From contig PVNU02000930.1 of the NCBI GenBank assembly GCA_003013855.2, positions 28,788 through 92,787 of the forward strand: 64,000 nucleotides of DNA. Reading direction: 5' to 3'. Both the position numbers and the translations under genes were made by a program. The notes under the pieces are model-generated. The model did not search any database and was not told where the DNA came from. It was given only the letters and a program-made list of their open reading frames with translations. Source of the stretch: Liriodendron chinense. Its lineage: Eukaryota > Streptophyta > Magnoliopsida > Magnoliales > Magnoliaceae. Numbering within the stretch: position 1 is the stretch's first letter; each line of letters opens with the position of its first letter. Of this stretch, positions 29,205-40,600 are shown piece by piece.

Positions 29205-29957
29205 TTACAGTTTCTCCAGGCATCCTGTTATGAACTTCATCACATCCTTCCGCGTTGCCTCCATGGTGGCCTTTGCCTCCGTTAGCATCAGCGCAGGATT
29301 CGGAATATCACAAAGTTCGATTTCTAAATCTTCCACTTGCTTGCGTGCCGCCTCTCCTTCACTCTCGAGTTGTGCGACCTTGGCACGGTTTTGATTGGCG
29401 ACAAGATCAAGGCGGGCAACCTCAAGATTTATGGCCGTTTCTTCCGCTTGTAGCCGCGCGATCTCAGATTTAACGTCAGCAAGATGATTAATACACCCGC
29501 GACGTTGAGTCTCGCTACCTTCTAAGGTTGTTCTAGCATTAACCGCTGAATGTTCTCGTTGCTCTATGACAGGCCGCAAAGAAGACAGCACTCACCGTTT
29601 CTCTTCAGCCGTAGGGTCAGGTTCAATCCGTTCAGTCATAATAACCTGCGTAACAGAATCCTCGAAAGAAGAAATACGACAGACTATTTCGGATACATCA
29701 GGCCCGATTACTCCTACACAAGCTTCCAATGCCTTCACCCCTGCTCCTAGTGTATGCCACTCGCTTGGTTCAGTCAACGCCCTTGAAATATTGGATAGTA
29801 AACCCCTCAGTACGCTCTGCCCGAAACAGTCTAAATGATCGAAACAGGGAACATCGAATGCTCCGTGGGCAGCCGCCTCGAAATTGACAGTATCTGCAAC
29901 AAGAGGAACAGAGCGAGTATGCAATGAAATGACAAGTATAGAAAAAGAATACACCAA
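29205..29957 (-). pseudogene. Antisense coiled-coil ORF, family not recognised
   Basis: Two reverse-strand open segments in one frame (29957-29592 and 29591-29205), separated by a single TGA. The upstream part has a globular-looking stretch (FDHLDCFGQSVLRGLLSNISRALTEPSEWHTL) that may begin at a splice acceptor near 29893 (TTGTTGCAG). The downstream part is Glu/Ala/Arg-rich with coiled-coil heptads (AEETAINLEVARLDLVANQN) and ends LEKL. Its position and orientation match the third exon of the antisense ORF in J, but the sequences are not alike beyond coiled-coil composition. I do not assign a function. Confidence 0.5.
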
Positions 29958-30075
29958 GGAACTATGAAAGAACTATACCGAAAGATGGGTTGAATACAGG
30001 TTCTGAGGAAGTTGCAGTATGTATCGTCGTGGAAATCTAAATCATCTATGAGGAAGATCACATTACAAGGAAGCT

Positions 30076-30935
30076 ACAAACCAAATTTGAAGGTAATCCG
30101 ACCATTGGTTAAGCCGTACCAAGCGAAACAAATTCTGCTATGTTGCTGTACTATTGCTGCACTATAAAAGGAGGTGCTCTCTTCTATTCCAAATCAACCA
30201 AGGACGTGGGGAGCAAGGAGTTCAAGTCCCAGGAGGCTACCTAGCCTCCTACAGCTAGTTTTTCTTCCTTTTCTTAGTTCTAGTTCTAGTTTTAATATGC
30301 TTTTCCTTAGCTAACCTCTTAGCTAGAGCTAGAGGTGAAATTTGTAGTTGGTTCCAATGCTTTAATTCTTTTATTTCAAGTACCCTTTTCTTAATTTTGG
30401 ATTTTGAAGTTCTAGTTTGAATAAAGTTTGGTTTTTTAGAAGTTTTGTGAGAGTTTGTGTGCTCAGGACATGAGTTCCTTGCAATTCTCTAAGATTACCA
30501 TGATTGGGTTGTTTGAATTCGAATTGTAGTAACCCTTGAGCATGCCATAGTCCATAGGCATGGCTGTTACTCCGAAGGCTACAAGTTCAAGTTCTATGTG
30601 CTTCATTAGAACTAGAAATCTGATTTCCAGATTTAAGTGGGATTGTTGTGCTTAAATGTTATATCTTCCAATTAGATGAGAGATAGGACTTTGATTCTAA
30701 TTGTGTTGTACTTGGATGAATGGATTGGCATTGGACTACTACAAGTGGATCCTTGATGCTCTAGTTCTTCTTATTTTCAGATTTTCCTATTTCATGTGAA
30801 AAACTACTTTCTTAAACTTCTTAGATTTTAGTTATTAGAGTACTTGGAATTGTTTACCTCTTTCCCTGTGGATCGACCTCGGTCTTACCGAGATTTATTA
30901 CTACATCGCAGCCTTACACTTGAGGCGAGCGAACA
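30076..30935 (+). mobile_element. LTR fragment Q: Athila-type LTR 3' part
   Basis: Plus-strand LTR from just before the TATA box (30163-30171) to the end GCGAGCGAACA at 30935, with a degenerate hairpin 1 (30314-30335), hairpin 2 and hairpin 3. U3 and any palindrome array are missing; the left edge near 30076 is approximate. It abuts the RT of K at 30936 with no target duplication on the left, so a deletion probably removed its start and the neighbouring part of K. Confidence 0.75.
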
Positions 30936-32236
30936 CTCACCCATTGGCTAACCGAGATGGGGTAAATGGTACCCATGTCTAGTAACTTTAATACCTCACC
31001 TTTGACAACCTCCATCATGTTTGGATTTAACCTTCTTTGAGGTTATCTAGTCATTTTTGTATTTTCTTCGAGGTGTATACGGTGAGTACATACTAAAGAG
31101 TCTATCTCTTTGAGGTATGCTATTGTCCACCCTATGGTTCCCCTATGTTATTTGAGTAGCTCAATCAACTTGAGCTCTTGGTCTTTTCCTAGTTGAGAGG
31201 CTATGACAACCGGAAATGTTTCCTCTTGACCCAAATATACATATTTAAGCTTGGATGGCAATGGTTTAAGGTCAAGCTTCGGTGGTTTGATATTAGATGG
31301 TAGAGGCTTTGATGTGGTAGGTGGCAATTTTTTAAAATGAGTCCTCCATCGGCTAGTATCAAATATCGATTTTTTACTACTTAATGCTTACACAATATCA
31401 CATATGATGGGATCTTTAGAATTTTCAAAGTGTGCCAAGCATTTCTCCAAATTTTTGAGTGGTTCAAGTTAGAGGAGCTCCTCTTCTTCCAAGGACTCGA
31501 GCATGTTTACCTCGAAGAACTCATCATCCTTCTCTTTCCTTTGGTTTTTGCACATGTGGAACATGTTTACCTCCAATGTCATGTTTCTAAATGACAATTT
31601 CATCATCCCATTCCAGCAATTTATAATTGCATTTGATGTAGCCAAGAATGGGCGGCCTAAAATCACCAGTATTTGAGTGCTAGTATCCATAATTGGTTGC
31701 ATATCTAAGACGATAAAATCCACCAGGTAGTAGAATTTGTCGACTTGGACCAATACATCCTCAACCATCCCTCTTGGTACACGGATGGATCTATCAGCGA
31801 GTTGCAATGTGGTTTTGGTGGGTTTTAATTCACCAAGACCTAATTGCTCGTATACCAAGTATGAGATCAAATTTACGCTTGCCCTTAAATCTAGTAATGC
31901 ACGCTCAATCCGATAGTCACCAATAATGCATGAGATTGTGGGACTACCGGGATCCTTATATTTTGTAGAGGTCTTTTGGGTGAGAATGGCACTCACTTGT
32001 TCATTCAAAAAGTCCTTTTGTTGCACATTGTATTTTCATTTGGTTGTGCATAAGTCCTTTAAAAACTTGGTATAAGAGGGGATTTTTTTAATGGCATCAA
32101 GTAATGGAATGTTGATTTTAACTTGTTTGAAAATCTCTAAAATATCATGAGAGTTTGGGAGAGATTTTGGAGCAACCAATCTCGAAGGGAATGGTGTTAT
32201 GGGCTTGTGAACACGTCCCGTTTCTTGTGGGGGCAA
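30936..32236 (-). pseudogene. pol: Protease and RT start of K (broken)
   Basis: Open pieces 32236-32036 (RVHKPITPFPSRLVAPKSLPNSHDILEIFKQ) and 32026-31469 (protease: RALLDLRASVNLISYLVYEQLG, VILGRPFLATSNAIIN). The protease motif reads DLRAS instead of DLGAS, so the active-site Gly is replaced. A stop separates the two pieces near 32033. From about 31470 to 30936 the acidic linker and RT N-terminus are present but frame-broken. At A's first lesion K has a sense codon, so that lesion is not shared. Confidence 0.85.
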
Positions 32237-32254
32237 GCTAGGTCCATCCTCATT

Positions 32255-33887
32255 CTAAAAAAATACTGGATCATTAGGTTTGTCGGCCTTCACTGAAATA
32301 GATTTGTCTACTTGTTTACCACTTCTAAGAATGGTGATGGATTTTGCTTGCTCCACATGTTGGTTGGGGAGATTAGGGGTGCTTAATTCATGTGCTTGTT
32401 TAGGATTGGGCTGAGGTTGGGCCGGAAAGGTCCCTTCCCTAGCATTTAAGCGTTCCTTAATTTCATCAACCGACACTTTAAGCTCTTGGAACATTTTCTG
32501 ATTTGATCGATTAATTTGTGTTTGCCCTTACATAAACGCCTTTAAAGTGTCCTCCATTAAGAATTGAGGTGGGGTCATGTTTTGCATTGGTGGCCCTCCT
32601 TGAGAGTTGGTAGGATTGGGTGGCCCTCCTTGAGAATTGGTAGGATTGGCCGTGGGACCATTCGTCCAACTGAAATTTGGATGGTTCTTCCAAGTAGAGT
32701 TGTACATGTTACCTACCGGTCCATTAAAAGGCCGTTGATACCCATATGTGGCATTTGCTTGCTCTTGTAACACCTCTTGAAACGCGGGAATTGTAGGACA
32801 ATCTTGCATAGAGTATAAATTAGGGGTACAAATTCCGCACATGTTTTCAATGGCTTCCGTGGACTTAGAAACTCCACTTTTACTTAATTCCATGGCCTCA
32901 ACTTTTCTTGTGAGGTTGGTTATCCTTACATTTACATCATCTTCCTCCTTAAGCATGTAAATCTCTCCTTTCTCTTTTTGTTGAGGAGGCTTGAGATTAC
33001 TAGACTTGTCTGACGTATCCCATGATTGGGCATTCTCGTCCAACATGTCTAAGTAACTACATGCCTTATTCGAATTTTTTCTCATGAACTCTCCATTGCA
33101 CATCATCTCTACAAATTAGCACATGTTGGAATTCAATCAATCATAAAAGAAGTTTATAATTCGCCAACTTTCGTAGACATGATGTGGGCAAGTGAGTAAG
33201 AGGTCCTTAAAGCTTTCCCAACTTTGAAAGAACGACTCACCCTCTTTTCCCAAAAAGTTCATGATGGATCTTCGAAGGGTGTTAGTTTTATGAGCCAGGA
33301 ATAAATTTTTCAAGAATTCCCAGGTCATCTCAGTCCATGTCCTTATCGAACGTGGTCTAAGAGAGTGGAGCCAACCTTTCGCTCTTTCTTTCAATGAGAA
33401 GGGAAACAATATAAGTTTGATGACATCCTCTGACACATTATTGTATTGCAAAGTAGCAACAACCTCATCAAACTCTTTTAAGTGTAGATATGGGCTCTCA
33501 GAATCTAGCCCATGAAACTTAGGTATAAGTTGAATTACCCCTGACTTTATATCAATGTTCCCCCCGGTGGTTGGTAGAACCACACAAGAGGGTGTAGTCG
33601 TACGGGCTGGTTGTAAGTAGTCATGTAAAGCTCTCACTGGAGGAGCATTTTGCACCTCATTCTCTCCTACTCCCTCTTGATTTGTGTTTGTAGTTGGAGT
33701 AGGAGGGGGAGGATTCCTTAACGGTGTTTGATCCATACTCCCCGAACTTTCACAATGTTCTATGTATTTTCTAACTCGTCTATGGGGCTAAAAAAGCTCG
33801 TCGGAGTCAGGGATGGACGGAGAGTTGTCCAACTAAACCTCCTTCGGTTTGGAGACGATTTGTGTGGTCACATTCCCAATGGGACAT
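32255..33887 (-). pseudogene. gag: gag of K (broken)
   Basis: Minus-strand Athila gag with start at 33887. A 43-bp stretch near 33788-33830 not found in A interrupts the N-terminus. Open pieces are 33736-33137 (gag core: LIPKFHGLDSESPYLHLKEFDEVVA, FSLKERAKGWLHSLRP), 33106-32528 and 32494-32255. The zinc knuckle reads CGICTPNLYSMQDC, with Tyr in place of the metal-binding His. A short duplication repeats NPTNSQGGPP twice. Stops separate the pieces. Confidence 0.87.
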
Positions 33888-34152
33888 AAACCACACAAAC
33901 AAAAATTTGAATTAAATCTAAACCTAAATCCTAGATCCTAAAATAAAAATCTATAAAGAACTAAAAATCTGTAAAACTGAAAAAGTTTTAAGTTAGAAAG
34001 ATGTTACCCGATTAGCTTGAACTAAAAGTAATTCTTGCAAAACAAAACAAAGTTGTTAGTTCTAGAAAAAAATTATCCTTAAAAAAACAGTAAAACCTAA
34101 ATACTTCTAATTCTATAGTTACTAAAACAATTTAGAACCGTTTATCCTTGAT

Positions 34153-34170
34153 TCCCCGGCAGCGGCGCCA
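34153..34170 (-). other. Primer-binding site of K
   Basis: Minus strand TGGCGCCGCTGCCGGGGA, identical to A. Confidence 0.88.
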
Positions 34171-34176
34171 AAAACT

Positions 34177-35590
34177 TATTCGCTCGCCTTAAGTGCAAGG
34201 TTTGTAATGTAGTAATAACTCGGTAAGACCGAGGTCAATCCATAGGGAATTAGGGTAAACCAATTCAAACCATTGCAGAAACTTCAAATTCATCAATTTA
34301 AAGTTTGATTTTAAGAACTAGGTAAAAATAGTAACTTTAGAAAAATTCTAATAATTGACGGAACTAAGGCCTCAAGGATCCACTTATAGTAGTTCTATGT
34401 GAATTCATTTATCCAAGCATAAACACAACTAGATTCGAAGTTCTATCTCTCATCTAGTTGGAACATTAAACATTCAAACACAAACAATCCCACTTAAGTC
34501 AGAAAATAAGATTCTAGTTCTAATGAAGCACATAGAATTCAAACATGTAGCCTTCGAAGTAACAACTATGCCAAGAGACTATGGTATGCTCTAGGGTTAA
34601 GACAATTTGAATTTAATCAATCAAAACATGATAATCTCAGAGAATTGCAAGGAACCTATGTCCGAAGCACATGAACTCTCATAAAACATCCAAAAATACC
34701 AACTTTATTCAAACTGGAACTTAAACATCCAAACTTTAAGTAAAGGTACTTAAATTAAACAAATTTTACATGATAACTAGCTACAAGCTTCACCTTTTAG
34801 CCTTAGCTAAGAGGTTTCAGCCGAGCTTCATTATGCTACAACTAAAAATAATGAAAAATTAAAGAAAAACATGAAAAACCGAGTTTGGAAGAGTTGTAGA
34901 TGCTCCACAACGATCTTCTTCACCTCCCAGAAGTTCCCAAGCCTTCAATGATACCTTAGGAACGAACCCTAGGTGTCCTTTTATAATGGAGAAGCCCCAC
35001 CAACTTAGAAAGTTCCAGAATCCGCGTAGTACTTACGCAATTCATGAAATTTTAAAGCTTGAAGAAAAAGCTTCTTCTGTATTTTCACGTGGTCGACTGG
35101 TCGGGAGACCGGTCGTGGCCTCTAGCCGACCGGTCCAGTGACCAGTCATCGACCCATCTTTTAGTCCAGTGAATTTCTTCTAAAAACTTCATAGCTCTAG
35201 TAAAATACGATCGGTAGAATGACCGGTCGTCTGTGGTGGCTAACCAGTCAGTTTCATCTGTTTTGGGTCCAGCAAGGTCAGCAGCCACAGGGCCTTCTGA
35301 TTTGAAATTCCGACCGGTTGGATGACCAGTCATGGGCCATGGCCAACTGGTCAGTAGTGCATTTTTCTGCAACTTTTCTTCTTTCTTCTCTTTCTCCCTT
35401 GCATCTTTCTTCCAGCATTTGGCACTTAATCTTTTAATCTTCAATGTATACAAAGTGACTCATTAGGCATTACATTATTGAAGTCTCTCTCTCAATCCTA
35501 AACATGTATTAGAATAGTCTTTTAAACATGCAAACCATGCATAATGTATGATGAATTGGGGTTAGAATATGCACAATTCAGAGCTCAACA
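34177..35590 (-). repeat. 5' LTR of K, 1414 bp
   Basis: Starts TGTTGAGCTCTGAATTGTGC at 35590 (minus). The usual terminal TGTTCGC on the plus strand has decayed to TATTCGC at 34177. TATA box at about 34986-34980; degenerate palindrome array 35091-35353; hairpin 1 at 34815-34792 with one broken pair; hairpin 2 near 34670 with a TTCG loop. Confidence 0.87.
35091..35353. repeat. Degenerate palindrome array in K LTR
   Basis: Variants of the paired GACCGGTC box with 4-6-nt spacers, for example at 35107, 35126, 35219 and 35311. Many boxes are mutated (GACCAGTC, AACTGGTC). Confidence 0.75.
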
Positions 35591-36310
35591 CTTCACTCGG
35601 CAGCTCCCAACATTATGCTGTCGTAATGCCCCATCGATCGATGAACTTTTCGGCTGACTGTCCCTGCCTTTGACAAACCATGGCTAAATCCGTCAACGAC
35701 ACCTCTCGCTTTGTAGAGAAAAACTTTGAGATGAATAGTTCTTGCATCTGGTCCCAGGTCCTAATGGACCCTGTCAGTAATGACATGTACCACTGGAATG
35801 CCTTACCTGTAAGCGTCAAGCCGAATAACTGAAGACAGTATTGAGGTACTGTCAATAAAGTGCCTACCATCGTCATAAATTGGGTCATATGCTCTTCTGG
35901 TGACCCTCTACAGTTGAATCATGGAAAGTCCAGGCATTTGAAGCTATTAGGGTACTGGATTTCATCGACTTCGGGTGGATACGGTACCCGATAAACGTAT
36001 TTTCCTCTCTTCTCCTTGTCTCTCTCCTGACGCATCAAGTTCGAGACTTTTGGGAAAACTCTTCTCTCGTGACATGGGATGGTGTCACCGGTGTAGGCTC
36101 AAACATGACACTTCTCGGCCTGATCTCCGGCTCTGCGGCTATCGGTTCTTCCGCTGCCCCCTGCGATTCCTCCATTAATTGCCAGGTAGGAATGGTTGTG
36201 ATCCAAGCTGCCCCCTGTGCGACTAGGGCCAGTAAAGCTTCCTTGATCTCTCTCATTTCTCTCATCATTTCCTCTTGGACTTGCACTATTTCATCAATCT
36301 GTTCTTGGAT
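35591..36310 (-). pseudogene. gag: gag of L, distal part
   Basis: Reverse-strand translation gives a helical segment (IQEQIDEIVQVQEEMMREMREIKEALLALVAQG, from the J junction down to about 36200), then, after stops near 36030 and a frame change, the gag core LTVPQYCLQLFGLTLTGKAFQWYMSLLTGSIRTWDQ...SLTDLAMVCQRQGQSAEKFIDRW (35888-35613). This is the retrotransposon-gag fold in a Tat/Ogre version. It is cut at 35591 by K. Non-coding as it stands. Confidence 0.8.
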
Positions 36311-36420
36311 GGGTGTGTTATAGGCAAAATGGTGGAGATAAGATTTCACGCGGAAATGCCCATTTCGCCCTCGAGATGATCTGATCAAGAGTCGCAGAAC
36401 GGGTAAAGGTGGAGTACGGG

Positions 36421-36560
36421 TTCGACTCTCGAGATCGTAAGCTCGGGAGTCGAAGAATGGATAAGTGCGGGACGTCCATTCGACTCTCGAGATTATCTGA
36501 TCGAGAGTCGAATATTGGATAAGTGCGGGATGTCCATTCGACTCTCGAGCTCACCTGATC
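36421..36560. repeat. 58-bp repeat with inverted GACTCTCGA / TCGAGAGTC arms (J 5' LTR)
   Basis: TTCGACTCTCGAG recurs at 36421, 36479 and 36537 (58 bp apart), each followed by an inverted partner (GAGAGTCGAA or a variant) about 10-15 nt on, then by GATAAGTGCGGGA in the first two. Repeated in the 3' LTR from 46416. Confidence 0.88.
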
Positions 36561-36855
36561 AGGAGTCATAGATTGAAAAATACGGAGCAGCTATTCGCAA
36601 GTCTCGAGTCTTCATAACCGATAGTCAAATACGGCAAAGCTCGATCCGCGAACAGACCTTCTCACAAGTCGTTGAAAGACGTTACATCTAAGTATGTACT
36701 TGGACTCGCGACCACATTCTAACCTGCGAGTAGCTTTCCTGCGGTAATATCTCTTAGCTTTCAGTACTAGCACCCGATTCCCGTCGAGCAGCTTGTCCAA
36801 TCCCTCTGCGACACCAAGCAGGGCTAAAACCAGTTCGGTGGTTTCCGTCTTGTCG

Positions 36856-37055
36856 GCGTCTCCTTCCTTTTCGGAGGCTATGACTCCAACTACGGGCGTC
36901 TCCTTCCTTTTCGGAAGCTATGACTCCAACTACGGGCGTCTCCTTCCTTTTCGGAAGCTATGACTCCAACTACGGGCGTCTCCTTCCTTTTCGGAGGCTA
37001 TGACTCCAACTACGGGCGTCTCCTTCCTTTTCGGAAGCTATGATTCCAACTACGG
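36856..37055 (+). repeat. 40-bp tandem repeat, 5 copies (J 5' LTR)
   Basis: GCGTCTCCTTCCTTTTCGGA starts at 36856, 36896, 36936, 36976 and 37016. The same five copies are at 46851-47050 in the 3' LTR. They lie about 180 bp upstream of the TATA box. Confidence 0.95.
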
Positions 37056-37461
37056 CTTCCAGCCGGATTTCAAGGGATTACCATCAAGGGGCGTGATTGT
37101 TGAAATAAGTCATTGGGTTGGATCTGACTCAAAAGATAGGATCTTATCCCACGAAATTAGCAAATTCTCAGTATCGTATGCGACATCAACGGGATTTCGA
37201 CATCTCACGTAACAAATTGGATTGCTTCAGATCTATATAAAGGGGTGGCTCCATTAAGAGCAGGTACGCACACAACATCCAATCTGGTCCGTCCTTTGCT
37301 TGGCTTCTCTTCTTACTGTGGCCTAACTTAAGCATCGGAGGGCTAACGGCTGGTCCCCAGCCACCCTTATTTGCTGTCTTGCTTCAGGTGAGGTGGTGGA
37401 AATCCCTGCTGGAGTGAAGGAGGAAAGCCGGAGGATCTCGTTACAAAATCTGACATCAACA

Positions 37462-37531
37462 GTTTTTGGAAATCCCTGCTGGAGTGAAGGAGGAAAGCCG
37501 GAGGATCTCGTTATAAAATCTGACATCAACA
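37462..37531 (+). repeat. 70-bp duplication of the LTR end, next to the PBS of J
   Basis: After the LTR end at 37461, the last 60-odd bases of the LTR (GGAAATCCCTGCTGGAG to GACATCAACA) occur a second time with one change (TTATAAAATC for TTACAAAATC), then the PBS follows. The 3' LTR has only one copy. Confidence 0.9.
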
Positions 37532-37532
37532 G

Positions 37533-37552
37533 TTTGGCACCGTCTGTGGGAA
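37533..37552 (+). other. Primer-binding site of J
   Basis: TTTGGCACCGTCTGTGGGAA. N has TTGGCGCCGTCTGTGGGAA. This is the usual Tat/RIRE2-type PBS, which I recall as tRNA-Arg-like without certainty. Confidence 0.8.
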
Positions 37553-37605
37553 TGACTTGATCATCAAAATCAATCGTGCTAACCACCGATCAAAATCCTT
37601 CAGCG

Positions 37606-40600
37606 ATGCCTCCTAAAAAGGCTGTTCATCCTTCATCTTCAAGGCAGGCACCACCTCCGCCTGATGAGATGGAATCCGTACCTATCCTCCCACCTGCTCC
37701 AACGAATATCCCTTAAGGAGCCCCGAATATACCAACAACAAATCCATTGTTGGAGGCCTCTGGAAATCAAGATGATGTCCTACGTTTCCTCGGAAACACT
37801 CTCCTAACTCTAAACGCCGGAGTTCAGGCGCTGTCAAATCGGCTAGATCAACACTTCCCTGAACAGCAAAAACAACCCTCCGGAGGGTTGCCACCGCAAC
37901 CCATACCGGTAGCTTCCAGACATTCTATGGACGAACCACAGGTCCCGCCACTCGGCAGCCATCCCCCTGTACCGTCTCCACATTCCATACATTCCAGTTC
38001 GTCTCGACAACCTCAACCGCAAGGCTCCACCGCCAAAACATCTAGCTATACCCTACCATGGGAAGGAGATCTCAAAAGAATCCAAGATCGTTTTGATGTC
38101 ATGGAACAGCGATACCAGGCAAATCGGCCATCGGCCGTCATGGCGGCGATACACCAATCTGAATCTCCCTTCGCCAGCGAGGTCATGGAAGCCCCATTAC
38201 CCAGAAAGTATCGAGCGCCTGTTATCGCTCCGTACACAGGAATTGGCGACCCTCTGGAACATCTGGAAACATATAGGTCCCTCATGGAGTTGGAGGGACA
38301 TGGTTCAGAAATCATGTGTAGGGCTTTTCCCCTAACATTGAAGGATGCAGCTCGTACGTGGTTCCGGGGGTTAAAGCCCCGTTCCATCAGTTCCTTTTCC
38401 CAGTTATCAGAGATATTCCTTTCTCAATTCATGGGGAGTATTCGCATTAAGAAGCCAGCCTCCCATCTGATGAATCTGAAACAGCAGCATGGGGAGACAA
38501 TAAAGGAGTTCACAGTACGATTCACTGCCGAAGCCGTTCAAACTGAGGGTTACACTGAAGAAAAGGGTCTTACAGCCCTCATTGCCGGAATAACAAGCGA
38601 GAAATTCAGGTTTGCCTTAGATAAAAGCCCGCCGAAAACTATGGCAGAATTCCAAGCCAAAGCTCAGAAATATATCAATGCAGAAGAAGTCGCATTGACA
38701 CGCCATGGAGTACAGAGTAAGAAGCGCAAGCCAGAAGGAACCTCTTCTACAGATAAGAAATACCGTCGTGACCAGTGCGATCGTTCTCCCAAGAAGCCTT
38801 ACTCTGGTAAATATCATAATTACACTCCTCTTAATCAGTCTCCTGAAAAGGTTCTAATGGAGATTAAACACAAGCCATATGTGAAGTGGCCTGCAAAGAT
38901 CAAATCCGATCCCGAGAAGAGGGACAAGAGCAAGTTCTGTTACTTTCACAAAGATCACGGGCATAGGACCCAGGACTGCATCTCTTTACGAGACCATATC
39001 GAAGCCCTTATTCGAAAAGGCCATCTCCAGGATTATGTTGCTCGTAAAAATCGATCACCAGAAAGGGCGAAGACCTCATCTCGCCAAAAGGAACCACCTC
39101 ATCATCAAACCGACCAGGAGGACGCCGAGCCCACGGGAGAAATTCGCACTATTGTCGGGGGACCAGCTTGCGGGGGTGACTCTCAAGCTTCAAGAAAGGC
39201 ATACGCTCGAATGGCGTCCAAAGAACCCCAGCAGATTTATTGGCTGGAACAAGCGTCCAACGCATCGAAAGCTAGCCATCCTCCAATTTCTTTCACCCTC
39301 GAAGATGCAGCGGGAATTCACTTCCCTCATGAAGATTCCATCGTAGTCACATTGAAGGTATCAAATTATCTGACTCATCGAATTATGGTGGATACAGGTA
39401 GCTCAGCCGATATTCTGTATTTGGAGGCTTTCGACAAGATGGCACTTGCCAGAAACCTCCTCAAGCCAGTATCGACCCCTCTTGTCGGCTTTGGGGGAGA
39501 GGTAGTAACACCTGAAGGAAGTATCGATCTCCCAGTCACTTTTGGGGAGAGTCCAGCGAAGACCACCGTCTTCGTAAACTTCCTCGTCGTGGATCGAAAA
39601 TCAGCATATAACGCCATCTTGGGGCGGCCGTCTCTAACTAAGGTTGGAGCGGCTTTGCACCCTTCATATTTATGTGTTAAATTTCCTACCCCAAATGGCA
39701 TCGGGGTCGTGCGAGGAAGTCAGCAAGAGGCATGGTCTTGTTACCAGATAGCCCTCCAAGATCGAAAGAAGGCTCAAGCGACGCCCGTCATGGAAATAGC
39801 TCAAGGATCACCCGACGTTCCCTCGACCACCTCGTTGGATCCGAGAGAAAATGCTCTGAAGTCGGGAACTCCAGGGGAGGAAACAGTGGCGATCCACCTG
39901 ACCGAAGACGACCCATCTAAGATCGTGTGCATCGGGTCCTCCTTGACCACTGTCCATCGTGAAAATTTGATCCGTTTCCTCACCGAATACAAGGATGTGT
40001 TTGCTTGGTCTCATAAAGATATGCCAAGCATCGATCCTGACGTCATCGCGCATCGTCTCAACATTGACCCGAAGCATAAACCCGTACATCAGCGTCGACG
40101 TGCCTTTACTGCAGAAAGACAAATGGCAATCAAAACTGAAGTTGAGAAGCTACTCGCGGCTAATTTCATAAAAGAAGTTGACTACCCAGAGTGGGTCGCA
40201 AACGTAGTTCTCGTCCTGAAAGCTAATGGCAAATGGAGGATGTGCGTCGACTATTCAGACTTAAACAAAGCATGCCCCAAAGATAGCTTTCCGACACCGC
40301 GGATCGACCAGTTGGTCGACTCAACAGCTAGACATGCTCTCCTCAGCTTTATGGATGCTTATTCTGGTTACAACCAGATTATGATGCATCCACCTGATAG
40401 CCAGCATACTGCCTTCATCACAGATCGAGGACTATATTGCTACCAGGTAATGCCGTTCGGTCTTAAAAATGCAGGGGCCACTTATCAACGTCTTGTCAAC
40501 AAAATGTTCGCTGCTCAAATCGGTAGGAATATGGAAGTGTATGTTGATGATATGCTCGTGAAAAGCATCGTTGAAGATAACCACATTTCAGATCTTCGAG

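Larger units (their letters stand above)
28191..30075. mobile_element. Tat/Ogre 3'-region debris
   Basis: No plus-strand polyprotein is found. It contains a three-copy GGGGCAAGCCCC array (28689-28810) and an antisense coiled-coil ORF (29205-29957), in the place where J has its antisense ORF. It reads as the internal 3' part of a Tat/Ogre element. 28191-28680 and 28811-29200 are AT-rich with nothing further recognised. Confidence 0.5.
30936..35590 (-). mobile_element. Element K: Athila-type, 5' LTR to RT, minus strand
   Basis: Read from 35590 down: 5' LTR, PBS, gag, protease and RT start, cut at 30936 where LTR Q follows. It sits in the gag of L. The LTR is of the D/E/O type, unlike G's, so G and K are not two halves of one element. 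Confidence 0.85.
36316..37461 (+). repeat. 5' LTR of J, 1146 bp
   Basis: Begins TGTTATAGGCAAAATGG, ends GACATCAACA. It contains a 58-bp repeat of inverted CTCGAG-centred boxes, a 40-bp tandem repeat, and TATA box TATATAAA at 37234-37241. Confidence 0.95.

Noticed and set aside
22465..35590. G and K as two halves of a single minus-strand element
   Set aside because: The 3' LTR of G is A/B type and the 5' LTR of K is D/E/O type; about 1.3 kb of RT-RNase H is missing between them, and each has a separate insertion context.
36035..36388. 117-aa minus-strand ORF as one gene
   Set aside because: It starts inside the LTR of J and continues into L gag; the junction at 36315/36316 makes it chimeric by chance. 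Only the L part is gag.
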